Below, piece after piece: positions 1 through 6,474 of a DNA stretch of 8,722 nucleotides. Source of the DNA: Bacteroidota bacterium. GTDB lineage: Bacteria; Bacteroidota; Kryptoniia; Kryptoniales; JAKASW01. Positions within the stretch are counted from its first letter, which is position 1, and each line of letters begins with the position of its first letter. The stretch lies in the NCBI GenBank assembly GCA_021796055.1, contig JAJYOS010000218.1, positions 1 through 8,722 on the forward strand, written 5' to 3'. The notes under the pieces were generated by a model that was not told the origin of the DNA, did no database searches, and saw only the letters and a list, made by a program, of their open reading frames with translations. The position numbers and the translations under genes were made by a program.

Positions 1-1
1 C

Positions 2-229
2 AGGAAATTCCTGGCTACTGAACTCGACCCCCTGTCCCCCTTCTCTTATAAAGAGAAGGGGGAATTAAAGGGGGATGAGTTCTTTCTGACGTTGTTTTCA
101 AACAGAAGAATGTGCTTCAAACACGACAATATCCCCGATCTGTTTCTATTGAAATCCATTTTGGATGGGCATGACGAAACGTCAAGCGTAAAACCGGAGA
201 GTTATGGGAAGACTATCGATTGTTTCTGA
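2..229 (+). CDS. Possible 3' end of an upstream gene (partial, uncertain)
   Basis: An open frame enters from the left edge and stays open for 75 codons to a TGA at 227-229. It runs straight through the palindromic repeat and overlaps the start of the small DUF5989 gene by 26 nt. The first residues read RKFLATELDPL, faintly like the F-x-x-T-x-x-D-x-L pattern near the C-terminus of NodU/TobZ-type carbamoyltransferases, known partners of DUF5989. Half of that match lies inside the repeat, so it is weak evidence. The rest is not recognisable. A rival reading is that the upstream gene is in frame 1 and ends at the TGA at 19-21 (last residues QEIPGY), directly before the repeat. The visible bases cannot decide between them. 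Confidence 0.2.
   Translation, partial: RKFLATELDPLSPFSYKEKGELKGDEFFLTLFSNRRMCFKHDNIPDLFLLKSILDGHDETSSVKPESYGKTIDCF
21..81. repeat. Nested palindromic intergenic repeat (REP-like)
   Basis: The inner arms, CCCCCTTCTCTT at 36-47 and AAGAGAAGGGGG at 51-62, form a perfect 12-bp inverted repeat around a 3-nt loop (ATA). Outside them AACTC (21-25) pairs with GAGTT (77-81) and CCCCC (28-32) pairs with GGGGG (70-74), with only the two bases between mismatched. The whole 61 nt can therefore fold as one long interrupted hairpin on either strand. No U-tract follows on either strand, so it does not look like a plain intrinsic terminator. It resembles small dispersed palindromic repeats of bacterial genomes, but only one copy is present here. 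Confidence 0.7.
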
Positions 230-362
230 GTTCTGGCAGTTTCTGAGAGTTAGAAAGAAATGGTGGCTCGCGCCGATTCTTGTCTTACTCTTGCTGCTCA
301 GTGCGCTTATCGTAATTACGCAGGGTTCGGCGCTGGCACCGTTTATTTATTCGCTATTTTGA
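204..362 (+). CDS. DUF5989 family small membrane protein (52 aa)
   Basis: This 52-residue protein has the hallmark layout of the DUF5989 family. An N-terminal SEFWQFLRVRKKWWLAP segment (residues 8-24) is followed by one strongly hydrophobic helix (about 22-39) and the conserved tail ITQGSALAPFIYSLF (38-52). The start is ATG 204, with GGAGA at 196-200 just upstream. Many conserved basic and aromatic residues precede the helix, suggesting an inner-membrane protein with a cytoplasmic N-terminus. Family members usually sit beside carbamoyltransferase and SxtJ-type membrane protein genes in cell-surface polysaccharide loci, so the gene probably belongs to a cluster to the left of this window rather than to the amylase. 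The biochemical role is unknown. Identification rests on recalled family sequence patterns, which fit over nearly the full length. Confidence 0.85.
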   Translation: MGRLSIVSEFWQFLRVRKKWWLAPILVLLLLLSALIVITQGSALAPFIYSLF

Positions 363-367
363 AGAAA

Positions 368-427
368 GTGCGACTCACTTACCGGAGTTTGCAGAATGTT
401 CGGATGTTGCAGTTGAGCGAGTCGCAC
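368..427. repeat. 9-bp perfect inverted repeat with 42-nt loop
   Basis: GTGCGACTC at 368-376 is exactly complementary to GAGTCGCAC at 419-427. The left arm starts six bases after the stop codon of the DUF5989 gene, and the right arm ends 49 bases before the amylase start. The pair could close a stem-loop that ends the upstream transcript or shapes the amylase leader. No run of T follows the right arm, so a classical intrinsic terminator is not supported. A weakly paired CACCTC/GAGTG element follows at 431-447. Confidence 0.4.
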
Positions 428-476
428 GAACACCTCGAAGTTGAGTGTATAACATTTTGATAACGGAAAGGACAAA

Positions 477-3400
477 ATGCGTCATATTTTTCTTTTCACG
501 GTTGTAACTTTTCTTGCCGTAGCTACATTGCGCGCCCAGGACAGCGTGGACGTAACTTTCTATTTTAAACCAGCGGACAATCCTTCTGTTGTGTACTTGC
601 CAGGAGAGTTCAATGGCTGGGGACCCAACTCCAATGGAGTCATCTCGCCCGGTGCTCCTTCGTTGATGACGAAGGATTCTGTCACAGGAATTTGGACAAA
701 GACTGTTCGCTTGCAAATCGGCGGGCCGCAAACAGGTGGTAAAGTCCCTGGGGCATATCAGTATAAGTTCAATGAAAATGGCAATACATGGATTTCAGAT
801 CCACTCAATCTGCTGCAAAATCCGGATGACAATAATAATTCTGTCCTCTATACTAAAAGTCCAACGATCTTTCATCTCCTGCCAAATTCAAAATCGGGGA
901 TTGTGGGTACTCAACACCCTGTGATTACAGCGTATATATTCCCATCTCTTGCAAGCAGTGTTGATACATCTTCATTTGTCATTCAAATCGATACAACAAG
1001 CTACCATGTTCCTGGGTCAGCATACGATGAGTCAGTTCACCTGCTGAGTTTTCAGTCACCTGATCCGTTGCAGAACGGTACACGAGAATTGAAGCTGATC
1101 GTGAAAAATCTTGCCGGCAATCAGGTATTTGACACGACAGCATTTAGTGTACAGGCGGGGCCGATTTTAATCCTCAATCGGGGCAGCTATGTAACGAGAA
1201 AAGCCGGCATCATTCTTAACGGTGTTGTAGAGGATACGTCTATTCACCAAGCGAAGATTATCAAGAATGGCACTGATACGCTTGCCGTTCAGGTGAGCAA
1301 TGGAAGTTTCAAGGATTCTGTTTCTTATGTAGATGGTCTGAACACGTTTGTCGCTGTTGCAAAGGACAGTACAGGAAGTACCATAGTCTCAAGTCCATTC
1401 ACGATGACGTATTATGTGAATCACTCTCCCAATGCCGTTATCAGCTTTTCTTCCAGTGGAAGTTCGATCACACTTTCTGCACAGAACAGCACCGATCCTG
1501 ATCCGGGGCAAACGGCCGAGTTGACTTACTTATGGGGTGTTGACCCAACAAATCCCAAGGCAATTAACGGTGTACAAGGATCGACATCATCGTCAATAAC
1601 AATTTCAACGCCCTCTACTTCAGGCGAATATTATTTCTCGCTCATTGCTGCTGATCAGGACGGTGACAAGGATACGACGAGATCATATTTTACAGTGGAT
1701 AATAATGACAGCGTTACTTTTCCCACATACGCTTCAAATCCTGAGTGGGCGAAGATGGGACGCATATATGAGCTCTTCTTCAATTCGTTCACGATGCAGC
1801 AGACGATCAACGCGGCTACGCAGAAGCTGGACTACATAGCGCAGATGGGTTTCAATATTATCTGGGTAATGCCGGTTATGAAAAACAATCAACCTATCGA
1901 CAATGGCTCTGGCCCAGGATACAACATTGTTGATTTCTATACGGTCGCACCGCAGTACGGGACTAATGCTGATTTCAAGAATTTTGTCCAGCGAGCACAT
2001 CAACTTGGAATGAAAGTCATTTTAGATGTTACGCCGAATCATACCAGTTTCAATCATCCGTTTGTTAATGATGCGCGGTTGTTCAGAACGAACTCATTCT
2101 ACTGGAATTTTTACCAACATCAACTTATCACGAACCCAAATTATCACCCGAATATTCCTGAATCCATCACCAACGACGGCTTCGTGTACTACAGCGGCTT
2201 TAGCGACCAACTCTTAAATTATAACTGGAGCGATATTGACGCACGAGCTTACATGGATGGAGTCTATAAATGGTGGGTTGAGGAGATGGGGCTTGATGGA
2301 TACCGATTCGACGTGTACTGGGGCCCGCATGATCGTGCGAATAATGGCAACGGCGGCGAAAACGAGATGGGAGTGCCGACTCGCACAGAACTCAAGCACA
2401 TCAAGCCTGATATTTTTCTCCTTGGCGAGACAGCGGGCACTGGATATGGAACACAAGTCAATTACGCGGATGACGGCGGCGGGCTCGACGCTGCCTACGA
2501 TTGGAATTTTCTCCACAATGCAGCCCAATCATTTAATTTCTCCACCTCATCAAGCATCTCGGCATTGAATACATACGTCACGAATTTCGGCCCGAATAAC
2601 GGCAGCACAATGGGTTTTGAGCCGGGTCCGAACGCATTGTTCATGCGCTGCCTTGAGAATCAGGACGAAGATCGAATAGCATATCTGTATGATTCCTACC
2701 AGAAGACCATGCCCATGGCAACGGTTATTTTCACCATACCCGGGATTCCAATGATATATTCGGGACAAGAAGTTGGCTGGGGACTTGGAATTTCTAATTT
2801 TGATCAACGCCGCCGCGGTGTTATTGATTGGAACAGCGCTGGTAAAGCGCTGCTGACTCCGCATTATCAACGGCTTGCCTGGATTCGTGGTACCTTTCCT
2901 GCGTTCTCGGCGCAGTTGTTCAATCGGTTATCGACCGGCAACAGTTGGGTATATGGTTACACGCGTCCGTATTTTGATCAAGACGGTATTGCGCTTGAAA
3001 ACTTTAGTGGATCATCAGCAACTGCGAATATCACACTCGTTGGCAGCGGAAGTTCACCGAATGTGTATTTTACAGGCGGCGCAACGGATGGGAAGACTTA
3101 CTACATGAATGATGTCTATAATGACACCTCCTATGCTGTTACCTTCACAGGTGGTTCGCTGAATTTTAGCGCCACGTTGCAAGCATATGGTTCGGCAGTG
3201 TACATCCTCTGTGATTCTGTCATTCACCTTTCAGTGCCTACGCTTACATCGGTCGAAAATGGCAATGGTGGTGAAAACATGCCGAAGACTTACACTCTCA
3301 TGCAGAATTATCCGAATCCGTTCAATCCAACGACGACGATTCAATATGCTTTGCCGAAGCATGCGTTCGTGCGTTTGGACATTTACAATGCACTCGGTCA

Positions 3401-3548
3401 GCATGTGGAAACGCTCGTTAATTCCGAGCAAAATCCGGGAATGTATGAGGCAATTTTCAATGGAAATGGCTTGGCTTCGGGAGTATATTTCTATAAATTA
3501 TCTGCCGGAAACTTCATGAAAGTAAACAAAATGTTGATGATTAAATAA
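477..3548 (+). CDS. Secreted multidomain GH13 alpha-amylase with T9SS sorting domain
   Basis: This 1023-residue enzyme should hydrolyse alpha-1,4-glucans (starch, glycogen) at or outside the cell surface. It has a signal peptide (about 1-20, ending LRA-QD), a CBM48/AMPK-type glycogen-binding domain (about 25-125, with the LPGEFNGWGP motif), an Ig-like domain (about 228-315) and a PKD-like domain (about 317-408, with STDPDPG). The GH13 barrel spans about 425-815 and a beta domain about 816-912. The T9SS type A sorting domain (about 938-1023) carries YPNPFNPTTTI and ends FMKVNKMLMIK. GH13 region I is DVTPNH (517-522), the nucleophile is D612 in GYRFD, the acid/base is E651 in LLGETAG, and the transition-state Asp is D730. 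Region IV reads ENQD, so Q729 replaces the nearly invariant His. AAGGA at 468-472 precedes ATG 477. The subfamily (amylase, neopullulanase-like or maltogenic) cannot be fixed by eye, so no symbol is given. Confidence 0.93.
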   Translation: MRHIFLFTVVTFLAVATLRAQDSVDVTFYFKPADNPSVVYLPGEFNGWGPNSNGVISPGAPSLMTKDSVTGIWTKTVRLQIGGPQTGGKVPGAYQYKFNENGNTWISDPLNLLQNPDDNNNSVLYTKSPTIFHLLPNSKSGIVGTQHPVITAYIFPSLASSVDTSSFVIQIDTTSYHVPGSAYDESVHLLSFQSPDPLQNGTRELKLIVKNLAGNQVFDTTAFSVQAGPILILNRGSYVTRKAGIILNGVVEDTSIHQAKIIKNGTDTLAVQVSNGSFKDSVSYVDGLNTFVAVAKDSTGSTIVSSPFTMTYYVNHSPNAVISFSSSGSSITLSAQNSTDPDPGQTAELTYLWGVDPTNPKAINGVQGSTSSSITISTPSTSGEYYFSLIAADQDGDKDTTRSYFTVDNNDSVTFPTYASNPEWAKMGRIYELFFNSFTMQQTINAATQKLDYIAQMGFNIIWVMPVMKNNQPIDNGSGPGYNIVDFYTVAPQYGTNADFKNFVQRAHQLGMKVILDVTPNHTSFNHPFVNDARLFRTNSFYWNFYQHQLITNPNYHPNIPESITNDGFVYYSGFSDQLLNYNWSDIDARAYMDGVYKWWVEEMGLDGYRFDVYWGPHDRANNGNGGENEMGVPTRTELKHIKPDIFLLGETAGTGYGTQVNYADDGGGLDAAYDWNFLHNAAQSFNFSTSSSISALNTYVTNFGPNNGSTMGFEPGPNALFMRCLENQDEDRIAYLYDSYQKTMPMATVIFTIPGIPMIYSGQEVGWGLGISNFDQRRRGVIDWNSAGKALLTPHYQRLAWIRGTFPAFSAQLFNRLSTGNSWVYGYTRPYFDQDGIALENFSGSSATANITLVGSGSSPNVYFTGGATDGKTYYMNDVYNDTSYAVTFTGGSLNFSATLQAYGSAVYILCDSVIHLSVPTLTSVENGNGGENMPKTYTLMQNYPNPFNPTTTIQYALPKHAFVRLDIYNALGQHVETLVNSEQNPGMYEAIFNGNGLASGVYFYKLSAGNFMKVNKMLMIK

Positions 3549-3568
3549 TGACATCGTCAATTCGACAG

Positions 3569-3611
3569 TCCCGAAGGGATCCCGACAAGCCGGGAAAATC
3601 CCGCTGCTTTT
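3569..3611 (+). terminator. GC-hairpin cluster, possible intrinsic terminator or repeat
   Basis: Just after the amylase stop, five alternating copies of a TCCC(G)/(C)GGGA core occur within 35 nt (TCCC 3569, GGGA 3576, TCCCG 3580, CGGGA 3591, TCCCG 3599). This allows competing hairpins: 3569-3579 with loop GAA, 3580-3595 with loop ACAAGC, and 3591-3603 with loop AAA. The last is followed by CTGC and TTTT (3608-3611), which would do as a short terminator tail for the amylase transcript. The arrangement also resembles dispersed intergenic repeats, and both roles are possible. Confidence 0.45.
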
Positions 3612-3637
3612 GCCGTTCCTTCATCATAATCTATTAT
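3610..3637 (+). promoter_or_regulatory. Candidate promoter for the PAP2-led operon
   Basis: TTGCCG (3610-3615) and TATTAT (3632-3637) resemble sigma-70 -35 and -10 boxes with a 16-nt spacer. They lie directly after the putative terminator and before the palindrome at 3643-3656. A transcript starting near 3644 would fit translation from ATG 3684 and would exclude the alternative ATG at 3639. Members of the Bacteroidota proper use a different consensus, so the match means less if the host is one of them. Confidence 0.3.
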
Positions 3638-3642
3638 TATGA

Positions 3643-3656
3643 TACGGCATGCCGTA
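3643..3656. promoter_or_regulatory. Perfect 14-bp palindrome, candidate operator
   Basis: TACGGCATGCCGTA is an exact 14-base palindrome with no spacer. It begins six bases after the candidate -10 box and ends 27 bases before the preferred start codon of the PAP2 gene. Its place at the expected transcription start fits the binding site of a dimeric repressor. It could equally form a small hairpin in the leader. No regulator gene is visible in the window. Confidence 0.35.
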
Positions 3657-3683
3657 AGCGGCATTGGCGGGGATGATGCTGAA

Positions 3684-4574
3684 ATGACGCTTCTACTTCT
3701 GTTCTGGTTTTCAATGACAACTCACCAGCAAGTTTCCGTCAAAGTGAGGAGGGCGGTTAAAACCGACACAACGAAAGCGCTCGCTTACACAGGTTCAAAG
3801 AATAATTCTAATGAGACAACTGTTACTCCCCCTGTCAGTCAAAAAGTGCAGTCAGTGGTATTTGCGACGGTTCCTAAGCGAGAGTTGCCTCCGGCAATCA
3901 TGGTCGGTGGAGGTCTTGCGATCACATACGGGTTGTTCAAATCAGATGATGAAGTGTATGAAAGCCTGCACGGGGTTCGAATGCGGAGCTCCGTGCTTTC
4001 GACAGTAAGTCCAATTGTCAGTTTCATGGGCAACGGAAAATTTTCGATTGGGCTTTTTAGCGGTTTTTATCTTTATCATTTTGTAACAGGCGATGAGAGT
4101 TCGCTGCGCGCCGCCAATCTCGGTATGGAATCGTTTCTTTTCAGCGGGATCGCTACTCAGATATTGAAGAACATATTCGGCAGGGAACGTCCCAGCATGG
4201 CGACAAAGGAAGGCGGGAGATGGAGTGGCCCGCTTTCCTATTTCAAGCATCGCGATAATGGCAGCAAGAGCATCGCCAGTTACGACGCTTTTCCATCAGG
4301 GCACACCGCGACGATATTTGCAGCCGCAACCACGATCGCCGACAGTTATCCACAGAAGTGGGTTTCCTACGCAGCATATTCGACCGCAACATTGGTGGGC
4401 GTTTCGAGAGTAATGGAAAGCACCCATTGGCCCAGCGATGTTTTTGTCGGTGCGATCATCGGGTATTTTAGCACAAAGATCGTAGAGAATTTACCTTTCA
4501 ATAGGAAGAATACTTCTTTGCAGTTTGGTGTAGTCAATAATTCTTATGGCGCAAGATTATCATTCGAATTCTAA
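3684..4574 (+). CDS. PAP2 superfamily phosphatase
   Basis: This membrane-associated phosphatase of the PAP2 (type 2 phosphatidic acid phosphatase) superfamily would remove phosphate from lipid phosphates such as undecaprenyl pyrophosphate, phosphatidic acid or phosphatidylglycerol phosphate. All three signature motifs are intact. Numbered from ATG 3684 they are K-x6-RP (K162 to RP 169-170), PSGH (204-207, in a DAFPSGHTAT context) and SR-x5-H-x3-D (R242, H248, D252). Hydrophobic stretches surround them. The start at 3684 is preferred because GGGGA (3669-3673) lies 10 nt upstream and the protein then begins with a short hydrophobic leader (MTLLLLFWFS). An in-frame ATG at 3639 would add 15 residues but has no ribosome site. 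The C-terminus ends in an amphipathic strand with terminal Phe (ARLSFEF). Substrate is not predictable from sequence. It is the first gene of the downstream run. Confidence 0.9.
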   Translation: MTLLLLFWFSMTTHQQVSVKVRRAVKTDTTKALAYTGSKNNSNETTVTPPVSQKVQSVVFATVPKRELPPAIMVGGGLAITYGLFKSDDEVYESLHGVRMRSSVLSTVSPIVSFMGNGKFSIGLFSGFYLYHFVTGDESSLRAANLGMESFLFSGIATQILKNIFGRERPSMATKEGGRWSGPLSYFKHRDNGSKSIASYDAFPSGHTATIFAAATTIADSYPQKWVSYAAYSTATLVGVSRVMESTHWPSDVFVGAIIGYFSTKIVENLPFNRKNTSLQFGVVNNSYGARLSFEF

Positions 4575-6474
4575 AATCAACACAAGTCCTTTGAGCACAG
4601 GTGCTCACTTGTCTTCTATTGTAAAGGGGAATTATAGAAATCATGGAACAGGCGGAATAGTAATTCCGGCTTTATTGTTTTTGTTCGTCCTTCTCTTTTC
4701 AGCCCCCCACGCTTCCGCGCAAAAAAACCTTCCAAATGTGTCGAACAGCCAAAAGGTTGACACGCTTGCGATCGTGAACGGCGAACCGATAACGAGCGAG
4801 GACTTCCGTAATCGTTTCGAACTATCACTGTATCCGGGAAAAGGGAACCGGACTTATCTCGACCAGACAAAGCATGACTTTCTTTACTCGATGATAGCCG
4901 AGAAACTGCTTTCTCAAGCTGCAGCGCTGTCGAATGTTTCTTTGACTCCCGCAGAAGAAGTCATAAAGAAAGAGACGGAGGAGATTTTTCTGAGGGACGC
5001 TCTTTACAGAAAGGAAATTGTTCCCCGCGCAAAAGTTACCAACGACGAGATTTTGCATGGCTTCAAGATTTCGATTTACAAATACATGGTGGACGCATTC
5101 TATTTCAATGACAGTTCCAGCGCAGGTAATTTCTATTCTCTGCTTCAAAGAAGGCCCAAGCCGAATATTTACATGCTTTCAGACAGCCTTCACGTCCGGC
5201 ATGATACTCTTGAAATTCCTTACGGAGAGTCCAGCGCGGAAATCGAGAACGCCTTCTTCGGTCATACGAAAGGCTTTGTGTCTAAACCGACAATCACCGT
5301 TGACGGCTGGGTTATTTTCAGGGTATTGTCTCGGGAGCTGAATGAGAAGTTCACCTCGGGATCAACACCTGACAGGCTGAACAAAATACGCGATATCCTG
5401 GTGAGCCGCGAAGAGGAAAAACTCGGATACGAATACCTCGAATCGGTGATGAAAAATGTACAGGTTGACGTCAACTACAAAATTTTCCGTCCTCTCGTTT
5501 ACGCCATTCAAAAGATTTTCGAGAAGGAAAATCCGCCTTCATTCGATCCGTATTATTCTCTTGCACCTGCGGATCTGGTACATCTCAGCGAGGAATTTTC
5601 CGCAGAGTTGAATGAACCTTTACTGAGTTTCAAAGGCGGTTCGTTATCGTTGGAGCGAATTTTCCAGGAACTGCCTGTTGCCGGCTTCGCTGCGGAGGAT
5701 GCGACAATTCCGGGTATTACGGTCGCGCTGCATTCCTCGCTCAGGTTTATATCTCAAAATTATTTTCTTGCCCAGCGCGCGCGTGAACTCGGATTGCAGA
5801 ATTCGGGCGAAGTGAAATACAATGTGCAGATGACTCTGGATGCCTTCCGTTCATACCGGATTGCGAATGATGTTACCGACACAGTCAAAGTTACACAGGA
5901 TGAAGTCGATAAATATTTTATGAGTCATCACGATGAGGTGCTGAACGCAGTTCAACTCAAAATCAAAATGTACGAGGCGAACACAATAAACGAAGCGGTC
6001 GCTATTTTCAACAAGCTGGACGAAGAAAAAAATATGCCTATCGATCCTAACGATACCACGGCAGTCTGGGTGAACGCTTTTCGTCTCGGTGAAATCGGCG
6101 CAGTCTTGGCTGAATTGAAGGATGGGGATATCTACGGTCCGCTGATGGATAACGGGAAGTTTTATATTTACAAGTTGGTGGACAAGAAATCTAAAGTTGG
6201 CAATGCTGAAATCAAAAACAGTATTCAGGTTGCAAAAGAGATGTTACTTGCGCAAAGAAAACGCCGCGCGCTTGATCGCTACATCGCTGATCTAGCCCAG
6301 CAAGAGAACGTGAAAATATTCGGCAAGAATCTACTTAACCTGAAAGTAACGCCAATCCAAATGTTCACGTTCCGTTATATCGGTTTTGGCGGCAAGATCG
6401 CAGCGGTTCCGATGCTGTATCCGCGAGAAGGCTGGATAAAATATTTTCAGAATAAGAAACCACCTGTGCCATGA
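4546..6474 (+). CDS. SurA/PpiC-like periplasmic peptidyl-prolyl isomerase or chaperone
   Basis: This exported protein of up to 642 residues has a hydrophobic leader at about 37-53 and a likely cleavage after ASA (56-58). A SurA_N-type segment follows with VNGEPITSEDF (77-87) and a helical region to about 165. Two segments look like worn parvulin domains: about 165-265, and about 450-550 with GEIGAVLAELKDGDIYGP and the KFYIYKLVDKK end typical of the fold. Neither keeps a convincing active-site set, so a holdase or chaperone for outer-membrane or secreted proteins is likelier than an efficient isomerase. ATG 4546 overlaps the PAP2 gene by 29 nt and has no Shine-Dalgarno. TTG 4609, with AGGTG at 4599-4603, is a good alternative and gives a more normal signal peptide. 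The stop overlaps the next start as ATGA. Confidence 0.75.
   Translation: MAQDYHSNSKINTSPLSTGAHLSSIVKGNYRNHGTGGIVIPALLFLFVLLFSAPHASAQKNLPNVSNSQKVDTLAIVNGEPITSEDFRNRFELSLYPGKGNRTYLDQTKHDFLYSMIAEKLLSQAAALSNVSLTPAEEVIKKETEEIFLRDALYRKEIVPRAKVTNDEILHGFKISIYKYMVDAFYFNDSSSAGNFYSLLQRRPKPNIYMLSDSLHVRHDTLEIPYGESSAEIENAFFGHTKGFVSKPTITVDGWVIFRVLSRELNEKFTSGSTPDRLNKIRDILVSREEEKLGYEYLESVMKNVQVDVNYKIFRPLVYAIQKIFEKENPPSFDPYYSLAPADLVHLSEEFSAELNEPLLSFKGGSLSLERIFQELPVAGFAAEDATIPGITVALHSSLRFISQNYFLAQRARELGLQNSGEVKYNVQMTLDAFRSYRIANDVTDTVKVTQDEVDKYFMSHHDEVLNAVQLKIKMYEANTINEAVAIFNKLDEEKNMPIDPNDTTAVWVNAFRLGEIGAVLAELKDGDIYGPLMDNGKFYIYKLVDKKSKVGNAEIKNSIQVAKEMLLAQRKRRALDRYIADLAQQENVKIFGKNLLNLKVTPIQMFTFRYIGFGGKIAAVPMLYPREGWIKYFQNKKPPVP

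Noticed and set aside
448..459. TATAAC / ACATTTTG as a promoter -10 or Bacteroidota -7 box for the amylase
   Set aside because: No -35 match at a sensible distance, and the TAnnTTTG pattern has two mismatches.
260..460. 66-codon + strand frame starting MVARADS
   Set aside because: It overlaps the DUF5989 gene in another frame, has no ribosome site and its product is low in recognisable features. The DUF5989 frame explains this stretch better.
2214..2870. Antisense frames of about 100 codons inside the amylase
   Set aside because: They fall in the most conserved part of the GH13 barrel and have no ribosome sites or recognisable motifs.
2343..3281. Same heptapeptide NGNGGEN at residues 623-629 and 928-934 of the amylase
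   Set aside because: Both are glycine/asparagine-rich loops or linkers and the surrounding DNA differs. Chance or low-complexity bias is enough.
4643..4660. ATG with AGGGG upstream inside the SurA-like gene, possibly a frameshifted true start
   Set aside because: The frame stops after five codons (MEQAE). The in-frame leader and ASAQ cleavage site are intact in the main frame, so no frameshift is needed.
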